Shown piece after piece: positions 34,980-43,051 of a DNA stretch of 64,000 nucleotides. Made by a program: the position numbers and the translations under genes. This stretch comes from CAZASK01 sp964487845. GTDB lineage: Bacteria > Chlamydiota > Chlamydiia > Chlamydiales > FEN-1388. Within the stretch, counting starts at the first letter, position 1, and every line of letters starts with the position of its first letter. Location: NCBI GenBank assembly GCA_964487845.1, contig CAZASK010000009.1:1-64000 (forward strand), given 5' to 3'. Below the pieces are notes generated by a model. The model saw only the letters and a list, made by a program, of their open reading frames with translations, searched no databases and was not told the DNA's origin.

Positions 34980-35729
34980 CTAACCTTCTTCTGCTTTTTT
35001 AGATCCATACAGCAGGCCTGCGAGTGCGATGTTGTCTCTTGCATTTGGGAAAAGAGTTTCAATTTGTTGGAGCAACTCTTTTGTCTTTTGCCGCATAGAA
35101 TTTTGGCCTACTGGACATCTGCAGGTGATTCTTGCAAAGCCATACATTTTAGCAAAGTCTATAATTTCTCTTTCCGCAACATAGATAAGTGGCCTGATAA
35201 TGCAGATGTGATAGCGCTGCATAAAAAGGTTAGGGAGATTGCCTGCGAATTCACCTTTGTGAAAAAGGTTCATTAAAATTGTATGAGCATTGTCATCTTT
35301 ATGATGTCCAAAGGCAATTGTTTTACAGCCCGCTTCTTTTGCTGCTGCAAACAAAAGTGAGCGACGTTCTCTTGAGCAGCTATAGCATTCAAGATTTTCT
35401 AATTTTTTTTGAGATGTGCGTTGTATCAAAGGTACTTCGAGACGGTCACATATTGCTTGAAGATAGCCTTGACCGACTCCTGCTCCACACGAAAATTCAC
35501 CGCCGACGTTGATTGCTGTAATTTCGAGAGGTGGCATGCCACGACCTGAAATAGCTTTCAGAAGAAACAAGAGGGTGAGACTGTCTTTTCCTCCGCTGAG
35601 AGCTACTGCGATTTTAGATCCATTGTCGAGCATGCGAAAGTCAAAGATAGCTTTACGAACCATGCTTTCGAGGCGTTTGCCAAGGCCTGACCAAGGAGGG
35701 GTTGCTATTGGAGCTAGATCATCCATCAT
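34980..35729 (-). CDS. ttcA: tRNA 2-thiocytidine biosynthesis protein TtcA (TtcA/TtuA family)
   Basis: ATP- and Fe-S-dependent tRNA thiolase, 249 aa. The PP-loop is VALSGGKDSLTLLFLL, the CxxC pair is ECYSCSRER, and the third cysteine lies in CRCPVGQNSMR. FGHHKDDNAHTILMNLFHKG is typical for TtcA, which thiolates C32. ATG 35729 is preferred over the GTG at 35738. It heads the operon with the MoxR and TraB-like genes. Confidence 0.87.
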   Translation of the reverse strand: MMDDLAPIATPPWSGLGKRLESMVRKAIFDFRMLDNGSKIAVALSGGKDSLTLLFLLKAISGRGMPPLEITAINVGGEFSCGAGVGQGYLQAICDRLEVPLIQRTSQKKLENLECYSCSRERRSLLFAAAKEAGCKTIAFGHHKDDNAHTILMNLFHKGEFAGNLPNLFMQRYHICIIRPLIYVAEREIIDFAKMYGFARITCRCPVGQNSMRQKTKELLQQIETLFPNARDNIALAGLLYGSKKAEEG

Positions 35730-35810
35730 GTGATACACATAAAAATAGCATGTATGGTAACTTCTTTAGTTTGCTATGTCAACAACTCAAACGCTTATGA
35801 GGATCGTATA

Positions 35811-36086
35811 ATGGATAAGGCACATAATAGAAATGAACCCTGCCCATGTGGCTCAGGGAAAAAATATAAAAAATGTTGCGGGGTAGTGCATCAAGCTCGC
35901 AGGCAGATGAAGGCGAAAGTAATGGCGCAAGGTCCAATAGGCGCGATTTTCAATCAGGTAACGCAGTCGATGACAGGTGATTTTTTTAAAAACAGCAAAA
36001 TCACACAGATTCAGCAGTCAAAAAATATGACAGCTTTGGATTCTTTTAAAGAAAAGCAAAAGAAATCGGTTGAGGAGAAAGTGTAA
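35811..36086 (+). CDS. SEC-C motif small protein, 91 aa
   Basis: NEPCPCGSGKKYKKCCG near the N-terminus is a full SEC-C zinc motif, as at the C-terminus of SecA. The rest is a basic, polar helix. Such proteins may be chaperone-like adapters; function unknown. ATG 35811 (MDKAHNRNEPCPC) is chosen because the residues before it have no conserved character. Confidence 0.8.
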   Translation: MDKAHNRNEPCPCGSGKKYKKCCGVVHQARRQMKAKVMAQGPIGAIFNQVTQSMTGDFFKNSKITQIQQSKNMTALDSFKEKQKKSVEEKV

Positions 36087-36108
36087 AACTGATATAAATT
36101 CACCACTC

Positions 36109-36181
36109 GCTGACATAGCTCAATTGGTAGAGCACTCGACTTGTAATCGAGCGGTTGTGGGTTCAATTCCTACTGTCAGCA
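36109..36181 (+). tRNA. tRNA-Thr(TGT)
   Basis: Acceptor GCTGACA/TGTCAGC, anticodon stem TCGA with loop CTTGTAA (TGT), T arm GTGGGTTCAATTCCTAC. No encoded CCA. Confidence 0.94.
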
Positions 36182-36200
36182 TTTCTACCATCTTTTTGAT

Positions 36201-36282
36201 GGGGGTGTCGCATAGTGGCAATTGCAAGAGACTGTAAATCTCTCCTCTTCGGAGTTCGCCAGTTCGAGTCTGGCCGCCCCCA
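36201..36282 (+). tRNA. tRNA-Tyr(GTA)
   Basis: 82 nt class II tRNA with a long variable arm (CCTCTTCGGAGTT). Acceptor GGGGGTG/CGCCCCC, anticodon loop CTGTAAA (GTA). It lies 19 bp after tRNA-Thr, a pairing seen in many bacteria. Confidence 0.94.
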
Positions 36283-36371
36283 TTCATATTCCGGCTACCT
36301 TTATTCGATATTATAGTCGATTAAATTTTGTATGACGCATTTTGACCTGCGAGCTTTCAAGAAATACTCAT

Positions 36372-36550
36372 TTAATTAGGCCAGAGGTACACCCAGTAAG
36401 CATTAAGGAGTTCTTGCTGCTCAATCGTCAAAGGGTCGAGTACAATATAGCTTTCATCATTGCGTGTGAAGGATGATTTGGACCAGTTGGCAGACCCGTT
36501 TACTAAAATTGGGTAGTTATAAACAGGTAGTGATGAAGAGGTTCAAATTT
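36372..36550 (-). pseudogene. Phospholipase D-like gene remnant (C-terminal piece)
   Basis: The minus strand encodes PVYNYPILVNGSANWSKSS, then FTRNDESYIVLDPLT and a stop after YLWPN. The GSANWS motif after the HKD box is the hallmark of phospholipase D/nuclease superfamily C-terminal halves. The HKD motif itself, the N-terminal half and any start codon are absent, so this is a decayed fragment. It occupies most of the 36283-36592 gap. Confidence 0.7.
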
Positions 36551-36592
36551 ATGAAAGTTTCGATATACTGACTGGAAAAACTAGGAAAGCTT

Positions 36593-37504
36593 ATGCAAGT
36601 TATAAGTCGTTTTGCTGTATTTGACCGAAGTGAATTCTTTCTCGCTAAAATTTCATCTGAGAAGCAATTTTATAACGAGTTTCATTTCAGAAGGCGCTAC
36701 ATAAGTGTATTGCAACAAGTTGCTAGCGAATGGTCCAAAACAAAACTATCCGAAGAAAAATGCTTTAAGATCAAATTTTCAGAGCCAAACTTCAATTTAA
36801 AGAAAATGAATGAGTCGTATTCTTCAGAGATAGTCGGTTATTTCACTGAACAAGGTCTTGAAGATAAACAAGTCTATGCAATAAACGGTTTAATTTATAA
36901 CGCTGATCTTAGTTTCTACAATTCCAGTAAGCAATTAGATTTTGAAACAGGTGATGGTGAGATGATTGTAATGGACCGCTTAGGAAACATGTTTATCGCT
37001 CCTAAGGAACGAGGTATATTTCATCACTCATCGTTTTTTAGTGGAAAGCCTGTAGCTTTTGCTGCCTTATGTTTCATAAAGGATGGCAAAATCCAAGAAC
37101 TGCTTAGATACAGTGGGCATTATTCGCCAAGTGAACAAGAAGAATGTGCCTTCACAAAACAATTGCAAACCAACTATCTTGTTGAAGAACGGGCTTATAG
37201 TGATCTAAAAATTGATAGTACAGGTTGTTTAATACAAAGAATTTCCATCCTGTCCAAAGAAAAAGTTGAAGACTTATATAATGCTATTGCTGAATTAGGG
37301 GGATTTTGCAGATCACGCTTGCACCTTATCAGTGGTGATAAGGTTGTTCCCTCTGCAAAGTTAGTAGATAAACAATTTGTTGATATGACAATAGCAGAAT
37401 CTAACTTAAAAAATCACTGTATAATTGATGCAGATGAATTCACCTACACTCCTTATCATAGGATATACCCTATTAGCAAATTTGAGTTGATCATTAACGA
37501 TTAG
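36593..37504 (+). CDS. GHY-motif protein of unknown function, 303 aa
   Basis: The block SSFFSGKPVAFAALCFIKDG, then RYSGHYSPSEQEECAF resembles a conserved segment in bacterial stand-alone proteins and in plant IQM (calmodulin-binding) proteins: HSSFLxGxxVxxAGxxxxxxGxIxxxxxxSGHYxP. Upstream, FTEQGLEDKQVYAINGLIYN and MIVMDRLGNMFIAP are part of the same domain. No signal peptide. AGGAAAGC precedes ATG 36593. The function of this domain in bacteria is not known to me; an effector role is a guess. Confidence 0.6.
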   Translation: MQVISRFAVFDRSEFFLAKISSEKQFYNEFHFRRRYISVLQQVASEWSKTKLSEEKCFKIKFSEPNFNLKKMNESYSSEIVGYFTEQGLEDKQVYAINGLIYNADLSFYNSSKQLDFETGDGEMIVMDRLGNMFIAPKERGIFHHSSFFSGKPVAFAALCFIKDGKIQELLRYSGHYSPSEQEECAFTKQLQTNYLVEERAYSDLKIDSTGCLIQRISILSKEKVEDLYNAIAELGGFCRSRLHLISGDKVVPSAKLVDKQFVDMTIAESNLKNHCIIDADEFTYTPYHRIYPISKFELIIND

Positions 37505-37549
37505 TACATGAGAGAGCAGTAATTTTATATAAATATTGCTGACCCTCTA

Positions 37550-37601
37550 TTTTAACGCGGGTCTCCTATTAACCAAATAAATATTTGAGAAATTTTTAGA
37601 T
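37550..37601 (+). repeat. Dispersed repeat, copy B
   Basis: Reverse complement of window positions 1-52 (one mismatch). It contains the last codons and stop of the gene at 22-603 but without the rest of the gene. Nothing else is recognisable around it. Confidence 0.8.
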
Positions 37602-37873
37602 AGAAAAACAACCTACGTTGAGAGTAAAAAGTTTGTGACTAACGAACAACTATAATCTCAATCAAAAACGGCATGAAGAGGACTCTTGCAATGGCAGCTA
37701 GATTGATTGGTCAGCCGATTACATGTTAATGCTGGACACATTGAAGGGCGCGCAGCGTGACGTTCACTTTCTTCCCGTCTACCGAATTTCATGGTATGAA
37801 AGGTGTAATTCTTGATATACACCTCCTTTTAATAGCGGCCAAAGGTCATTAAAAAAAACAGACAAGCTTGTTT
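37602..37873. other. Non-coding gap with no recognisable feature
   Basis: Part of the 370-bp stretch between the GHY-motif gene and the secreted methyltransferase gene. I see no long frame, tRNA or terminal inverted repeat. Short inverted pieces (AAAGGTGTAATT, ATACACCTCCTTTT) exist but no clear promoter was found. Confidence 0.4.
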
Positions 37874-38599
37874 ATGCTACAGTGGATATGTATTTTTTTA
37901 TTTTATGTCACAGCTTCTCTCTGTGCTCAAGATGCATGGGTGTCTTTCAAAAATGAGACTGTTTTAGAAATGAAGGCTATACCCGGGTGGTGTTCCTCAG
38001 AAAAGGCTCTCTTCATCATGGATATTATAAAAGAGAATAAATGCCAGTATTGCATTGAAGTTGGGGTTTTTTCAGGTATGTCCTTACTTCCTATAGCTAA
38101 AGCTCTACAATATAACGGATCAGGTACAGTTTTTGCTATTGATGCCTGGGATCCCTTTGAAGCGATAAAAGGTTTTAGTTCTTCTGACCCTAATTATATA
38201 TGGTGGAGCCAGCTGGACTTTAACCATTTTTATGGACAAACTGTAGATTTAATTAATAAAAATAAACTAAATAATTTTTGTGACATCATAAAAAAGCCTT
38301 CACATAATGCGGCATGTCTATTTATTGATGAAACCATAGATTTTATCCATTTGGATGGAAATCACAACGAAGAGTGTGCGTTTCAAGATGTAATTGACTA
38401 CTTCCCCAAAGTGAAAGATGGCGGATATATTTTACTTAATGATCCAAACTGGTTAAGCATGAAGCGCTCTCTGGTTTTTCTTTTGGAGAGAGCTGAGCTG
38501 GTTTCTCTTTTTTCACCCTCCGCAACATATTTTCTTTTTCGTAAAAACAACCAGCGAGAAAAAAGTGCAAATATTTTATTTAAAAAATTAACTTCTTAA
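37874..38599 (+). CDS. Secreted class I SAM methyltransferase (Methyltransf_24-like)
   Basis: 241 aa with an N-terminal signal peptide (hydrophobic WICIFLFYVTASLCA, cleavage likely after LCA). The core shows CIEVGVFSGMSLLPIA (SAM glycine loop), VFAIDAWDPFEA (acidic strand end), FIHLDGNHNEECAFQDV and GGYILLNDPNW. This resembles the Methyltransf_24 group often linked to glycan or secondary-metabolite genes. Export of a SAM enzyme is odd, because SAM is cytosolic; it may act in a host cell. ATG 37874 is used, with a TTG two codons earlier possible. It is 13 bp from the pyruvyltransferase-like gene. Confidence 0.72.
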   Translation: MLQWICIFLFYVTASLCAQDAWVSFKNETVLEMKAIPGWCSSEKALFIMDIIKENKCQYCIEVGVFSGMSLLPIAKALQYNGSGTVFAIDAWDPFEAIKGFSSSDPNYIWWSQLDFNHFYGQTVDLINKNKLNNFCDIIKKPSHNAACLFIDETIDFIHLDGNHNEECAFQDVIDYFPKVKDGGYILLNDPNWLSMKRSLVFLLERAELVSLFSPSATYFLFRKNNQREKSANILFKKLTS

Positions 38600-38612
38600 C
38601 TGAGTGTCTTTT

Positions 38613-39458
38613 ATGAATATAAAATATTTTAGGTATTGCACTTTTCCATTTTTCATCACGCTCTTTACATGCGTAGCACAGCTGTGTCATTCAGAAGATT
38701 CGATGTTTTGGTGGCAATCTAGTGAAGGGATTAATTTTGGAGATGATTTATCAAGAGTCATTGTAGAGAAAATTCTCGGTCATTCTGTTAAGTATAGATC
38801 TTTAGAATCAGATGGAAAACTGTTATTAGCGGCAGGATCAATCTTGCATTATGCTAGAGATGGTGATGTTATTTGGGGATCAGGTTTTCGAGAAAACCCC
38901 TTATCAGAAAATAGATTCTCTCATCTTCATGTAAGAGCTGTGAGAGGGCCAAAAACAAGGGAATTTCTTCTTAAGATGGGCATCAATTGTCCTGAAATAT
39001 ATGGAGACCCGGCAGTATTAATGAGCTATTTATTTCCAGAGTTCAAACAAGAAGCGCCAATTTATGATTACATCATCATACCGAATATTGGAGAAATACA
39101 GTGCTTTCTAGGTTACAAAAATATCGTTTTACCCACGCGTCCATGGCAGGAAATTGTAAAAAAAATGATGCAAAGTAGACTAGTGATTTCTAGTTCTTTA
39201 CATGGGATAATCGTCGCCGAATCTTTTGGAATACCTGCTCGCCTGCTTAAAATGACATGGATTGAGCCCTTGTTAAAATATCAGGATTACTATGAATCGA
39301 GTGGTAGGCCAAACTTCCGATACGCAACCTCAGTTCAGGAAGCTTTGCAAATGGGGGGTGAAGACCCAAGTAGCCTAGACATACATCCTCTCATAGAATC
39401 TTTCCCATGGGATTATTTTGAGAGCAATCATGATATTGATAAGCCAATACAGGAGTGA
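38613..39458 (+). CDS. Secreted polysaccharide pyruvyltransferase-like protein
   Basis: 281 aa. After a signal peptide (CTFPFFITLFTCVAQLCHS) the sequence follows the ExoV/CsaB pyruvyltransferase family: INFGDDLSRVIVEKILGH, LLLAAGSILHYA, VRGPKTREFLLKMG, YGDPAVLMSYLFP and VISSSLHGIIVAESFGIPARL. Such enzymes ketalise sugars with phosphoenolpyruvate in the cytoplasm, so the signal peptide is unexpected. ATG 38613 is chosen over 38604. Paired with the secreted methyltransferase gene. Confidence 0.75.
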   Translation: MNIKYFRYCTFPFFITLFTCVAQLCHSEDSMFWWQSSEGINFGDDLSRVIVEKILGHSVKYRSLESDGKLLLAAGSILHYARDGDVIWGSGFRENPLSENRFSHLHVRAVRGPKTREFLLKMGINCPEIYGDPAVLMSYLFPEFKQEAPIYDYIIIPNIGEIQCFLGYKNIVLPTRPWQEIVKKMMQSRLVISSSLHGIIVAESFGIPARLLKMTWIEPLLKYQDYYESSGRPNFRYATSVQEALQMGGEDPSSLDIHPLIESFPWDYFESNHDIDKPIQE

Positions 39459-39606
39459 TTGCTGCTTGAATGTACTAACTTTTAGAAGAATAAGCCTTGG
39501 CGATATAACCATTCCCGTGAAAGTTGGTTTACACTGTTTTTACACTTGGAATTACCAACGGAATCCTATATAAATATTTAAGTTTTATTATTGTGAAGAG
39601 GTCTCA

Positions 39607-40176
39607 ATGAAAATAGCTATCATCGGCACGCATGGAGCTGGGAAGACAACGCTTTCGTATCTCATGGCGGCTGCGTATAAAAAAATAGGGACGAATGTAA
39701 AAATTGTGCAAGAGGTAGCAAGAAGTTGTCCGTATCCTTTGAATGAGGGGATGAGTCGAGAGGCATGTCTGTGGATTTATCATGAGCATGTAAAAAAAGA
39801 ATTAGATGCGATACAAAAGCATGATATCGTTATCTGTGATCGTTCTGCTTTAGATTCTTTCATGTATGCGAAAGCTCAAAATTGTTATGATTATACAGAT
39901 CGAGGAATCAATCTTTGCTTTGAAAGCGCTTCTCATTGGATGAAGACATACGATCAAATTATCTATGTAAAACCAGGCAAGATTAAGCCCATGGAAGATG
40001 GAGTGCGCTCCGTAGATTTAGAATTCCAAAGACGAGTTGCAGAGCAATTCAATGAGTGGTTTTTGAACAATAGCACTGTGATCAAGTCTGCAGAGCTAGA
40101 CGCAGACGCAATATTTGATCAAGAGAACCTTATGGAAAGATTACTTGAAAAAGCACGCTGCTGCATCGCATCGTAG
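39607..40176 (+). CDS. P-loop kinase of the NadR/AAA_28 type
   Basis: 189 aa. Walker A is IGTHGAGKTTLSYLMA, followed by VKIVQEVARSCPYPLNEG and the acidic strand DIVICDRSALDSFMYA, in the manner of nicotinamide riboside kinase domains of NadR and other AAA_28 proteins. The substrate is not certain; deoxynucleoside kinases look alike. The small PnuC-like membrane protein 58 bp downstream favours a nicotinamide riboside link. Good Shine-Dalgarno AAGAGG before ATG 39607. Confidence 0.7.
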   Translation: MKIAIIGTHGAGKTTLSYLMAAAYKKIGTNVKIVQEVARSCPYPLNEGMSREACLWIYHEHVKKELDAIQKHDIVICDRSALDSFMYAKAQNCYDYTDRGINLCFESASHWMKTYDQIIYVKPGKIKPMEDGVRSVDLEFQRRVAEQFNEWFLNNSTVIKSAELDADAIFDQENLMERLLEKARCCIAS

Positions 40177-40234
40177 TCTCACTATAGATTCGATATGTAG
40201 CCCGTGTGTATAATTTCTGAACAAGGAGATAAAA

Positions 40235-40462
40235 ATGTTTATTTGGGTGATTACAGCAATTGCTCTTTTTGGAACCTGGTTAAATGCAAAGCAGAATGCA
40301 TATGGCTTTTTGTTTTGGATGGTGTCTAATGCCGCATTTTGTATATGGAATTACCAAATAGAGCAATATGCTCAGTCTGTATTGTTTTTTGTCTATTTAT
40401 GGCTGGCTATATTTGGGTATGTAAGCTGGCGCAAAAAAGAACGAAAAGTAGAAGCTGCATAG
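40235..40462 (+). CDS. Three-helix PnuC/SemiSWEET-like membrane protein, 75 aa
   Basis: Three predicted membrane helices: VITAIALFGTWLNA, AYGFLFWMVSNAAFCIWNY and SVLFFVYLWLAIFGYVSW, ending in KKERK (cytoplasmic). The pattern LFGTWLNAKQ..GFxFWxxSN and the C-terminal GYxSWRKK recall one half of PnuC-type (3+1+3 helix) vitamin transporters, in the way SemiSWEET is half a SWEET. It would have to dimerise. A perfect AAGGAG lies 8 bp before the ATG. Transport of nicotinamide riboside is inferred from the neighbouring kinase. Confidence 0.6.
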   Translation: MFIWVITAIALFGTWLNAKQNAYGFLFWMVSNAAFCIWNYQIEQYAQSVLFFVYLWLAIFGYVSWRKKERKVEAA

Positions 40463-40487
40463 CGCTCGTAAGAGAGCGCCCTAAAAA

Positions 40488-40853
40488 TTAAGAAAAAATA
40501 TCTTCTTTCTTTTTGCTAGCTAGCTCGCCGTCGTAAAAAAGATCAAATCGCGCGATCAAATTGTCTTTGAAAGTAAGGAGTGAGGCTCCTGGAAAGTTTT
40601 TACTCACGCCAGGCATGTCTACTTCGTAGACAATGATGGCTTGGTTTTTATTTCCAAATTTTGCTCGTATTGTCAGTGATTCAATTGCATGTATAAAATT
40701 GCTCACCGTTTCGTAAACTGCTTCTTTCCCTTTTACTGTAGCGAGTGGGCTGTAGAGCTCAACATCTGGATCAAGGTAGTGTGCAATTTCAGCGACCTTT
40801 TTTTCGCCTATAAGAGTGTAGTACTCTTCTGCTTGTGTTGTAAGGTTACTCAT
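40488..40853 (-). CDS. NTF2-like / SnoaL-fold protein
   Basis: 121 aa in the NTF2-like superfamily: N-terminal helix AEEYYTLIGEKKVAEIAHYL, DPDVELYSPLATVKGKEAV, then the strand-rich half (IVYEVDMPG, LLTFKDNLIARFDLFYD). Members are small isomerases, hydratases or binding proteins. AAGGAG precedes the ATG. It diverges from a TetR regulator, which probably controls it. Confidence 0.8.
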   Translation of the reverse strand: MSNLTTQAEEYYTLIGEKKVAEIAHYLDPDVELYSPLATVKGKEAVYETVSNFIHAIESLTIRAKFGNKNQAIIVYEVDMPGVSKNFPGASLLTFKDNLIARFDLFYDGELASKKKEDIFS

Positions 40854-40955
40854 ACAATCTCCTTATTTTTTGACGCCTCCATTACATCGACGAGTAATTG
40901 AGGTGTATATATTCGTTGCTTGATATAACATAGAGAACAACTCAGTGTTGAATTA

Positions 40956-40973
40956 AATATAGCAAACTATATT
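40956..40973. promoter_or_regulatory. Candidate TetR operator
   Basis: AATATAG-CAAA-CTATATT is a perfect 7-bp inverted repeat with a 4-bp centre, placed between the divergent NTF2-like and TetR genes. This is the place and symmetry expected for a TetR dimer site. It was found by eye. Confidence 0.55.
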
Positions 40974-40996
40974 AAATATGTCAAGGTGTATTGGAT

Positions 40997-41626
40997 ATGT
41001 CGCAGGAGAAGCGTGCTTATCACTCAAAATCAAGAGGTATACAAGCTGCTCGTACAAGGAGTCGTATCTTATGTGCGGCAAAAACTCTTTTTCAATCTGA
41101 AGGATTTGACCGAGTTACTATCGGTAGGATTGCGAAAGAGGCTGAAGTAGCAACGCCAACTCTTTATGCTCTTTTCAAGTCGAAACGAGGGGTGCTGCAG
41201 GCGCTTATGGATGAAGCTTTACCAGTGACTCAATTCGAGGCTCTTGTAGAAGCAGGGCGCCAAGAAAAATGTCCGAAAAGGCGTTTGAAGATAACGGCAC
41301 AGCTGGCGAGGCAGCTTTATGACAACGAAAGAGAGTTAATGGACATTCTTCGTGGCGCCTCAGTAGTTGCGCCAGAATTCAAAGAGCTGGAACAGGAAAG
41401 GGAGAGTCGGCGATATGCAAGACAAGAAGAGAGTGTTCGTGCTCTGATGGAAGAAAACGTCTTGGCAAAAGGATTAACTCTTGCCAAGGCGCGTGATCTA
41501 TTTTGGGCCTTTACTGGACGCGATCTCTATCGTATGCTCACAATCGAGCGTGGATGGACCTCTGATGAGTATGAAAGATGGCTTTCACAGCTGCTTATCT
41601 CATCATTACTCAATAACGAGGTCTAA
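40997..41626 (+). CDS. TetR-family transcriptional regulator
   Basis: 209 aa. The N-terminal helix-turn-helix domain is classic: RILCAAKTLFQSEGFDRVTI, GRIAKEAEVATPTLYALFKSK (split here). The C-terminal ligand domain is helical and Arg/Glu-rich. ATG 40997 is used; a TTG two codons upstream is possible. Likely autoregulated and controlling the divergent NTF2-like gene through the palindrome at 40956. Confidence 0.9.
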   Translation: MSQEKRAYHSKSRGIQAARTRSRILCAAKTLFQSEGFDRVTIGRIAKEAEVATPTLYALFKSKRGVLQALMDEALPVTQFEALVEAGRQEKCPKRRLKITAQLARQLYDNERELMDILRGASVVAPEFKELEQERESRRYARQEESVRALMEENVLAKGLTLAKARDLFWAFTGRDLYRMLTIERGWTSDEYERWLSQLLISSLLNNEV

Positions 41627-41668
41627 TATCTATCAGAATCTTGGATAGAGATAAATGCAACATGAGCT

Positions 41669-43051
41669 TTAGCGGTTGCTCATGTATGGTAGTTTGTGAG
41701 GCTCTGAAAAGCTGGGGGTTGTATTTTTTGGATCAGTTAGGTCCCATAGCTGGATGTAGCCATTTGTTTCTCCGCTACGAGCAGAACCTGCAGTGACAAG
41801 AAGATTGTTATCGGGTAAAAGACCGAGATTTGTATGGCGATGATTCGTGCCATTGAAGGAGCAAATATTCTGGAATCGAGGTTTCTGCTCGTATTCTGTA
41901 TTAAGATGATAGAAGCTGATATTTCCATTGGCTAGATTTACTGTTTGTGTACGATTTTGTGTGCTGTTTGTGCGTGGTCTGAGTGTTGTAGCTAGGGTGT
42001 TATTTTCTGTAAATAAAAGTCGTGTAATCGCATGAGCAATCTTGAGTTGATGAATTGGTTCTTCTGACTGAATGTTGAGTGAGTGAAGGGTGCCGTCCTT
42101 TAGGCCTCCACCAGCTACAAGCTCAGTGCTGGAATAAGGATTCCAAGAAACTTGCATAGCAGCATAATTGATTGGATCGGCTAAGATAGTAATAATTTCC
42201 GCATCTTCAATATTTTTTCTTATGTCATAAATTTTGACTGTTCCATTGTTCATGCCGGTGGCAAATAGAGACGGATTTTTTTGAGATACGGAGACGCTAG
42301 CTAATTTGTCTGCCACATCAAATATTTTGCTTTCAACCATCTCATTTATTCGAAAGTCGCATAAAAGAAGACTTGTTTGTGACCGTTCACTTGGTAAGGC
42401 GCCGATTAAAAATGTATTATTATCGATAGAAGTAAGTTGATTGGGTGTATGATCCGGTATCTCCAATAGATGTATCCTCTTCTGGCAATTCACATCGTAT
42501 GACCAAACAGAAAAAGAGTTGGTAATCCGATTCATTACAGAGGTGAAAACTGTATGTGCATTACCCCACTGTATGTCATGAGGTAGGAATGTTTTATAAG
42601 TATTCTTTTCTTCATCTTCACATATGCCTGGAAATGGAATGGTGTGCTTAACTTTGTAATTTTTCGAAAATCCAAGGGTATCTTGTGGCACCGTTAGAAT
42701 GTGCACACCGTTATCTATTGTGCTGTGGTCATTGACAGTGTAAGCAATAGCGTTTCCGCGGCAGGTGATATTTTTTGTATAGTAATCATCCGTTATCCCT
42801 TCATAGGGGATTACGTGTTTTGCTATTGGATTGATTGTATTTCGTTTGTTTTTGAGTTGTTCGTTGAGGTTTTTTTGTAGTAATTTATTGGATATAATTT
42901 TACTTGCAATAGTGTCAATTGGCAGGTCGAGAGCTTTGAATAACGATGGTTGTTCTACACACTGAGGATTTGTTGTTGCATAATATAGGGATGAGAGATT
43001 TAGTGGGTGCCCTCTATGTGAATCTACTCGTGTCATTACTGGGTTGTTCAT
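41669..43051 (-). CDS. Cdc20/Fizzy-like WD40 protein (candidate effector)
   Basis: 460 aa without a signal peptide. The region from residue 78 on can be laid along eukaryotic Cdc20/Cdh1: HVIPYEGITDDYY (their VLDAPxIxDDYY), SYDVNCQKR (WDVQQQKR), CDFR (HDVR), LFATGMNNGTVKIYD, SWNPYSSTELVAGGGLKDG (their AWCPWQSNVLATGGGTSD) and GYIQLWDL. The linker before it (SNKLLQKNL) resembles the YQKLLAENL part. The C-box and the C-terminal Ile-Arg tail are not seen. Known Cdc20 proteins recruit substrates to the APC/C ubiquitin ligase; mimicry or binding in the host is inferred. AAGGA precedes the ATG. Confidence 0.6.
   Translation of the reverse strand: MNNPVMTRVDSHRGHPLNLSSLYYATTNPQCVEQPSLFKALDLPIDTIASKIISNKLLQKNLNEQLKNKRNTINPIAKHVIPYEGITDDYYTKNITCRGNAIAYTVNDHSTIDNGVHILTVPQDTLGFSKNYKVKHTIPFPGICEDEEKNTYKTFLPHDIQWGNAHTVFTSVMNRITNSFSVWSYDVNCQKRIHLLEIPDHTPNQLTSIDNNTFLIGALPSERSQTSLLLCDFRINEMVESKIFDVADKLASVSVSQKNPSLFATGMNNGTVKIYDIRKNIEDAEIITILADPINYAAMQVSWNPYSSTELVAGGGLKDGTLHSLNIQSEEPIHQLKIAHAITRLLFTENNTLATTLRPRTNSTQNRTQTVNLANGNISFYHLNTEYEQKPRFQNICSFNGTNHRHTNLGLLPDNNLLVTAGSARSGETNGYIQLWDLTDPKNTTPSFSEPHKLPYMSNR

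Noticed and set aside
40462..40479. GCGCTC/GAGCGC hairpin as a terminator
   Set aside because: Only six base pairs and no T-run on either side; kept as unproven.
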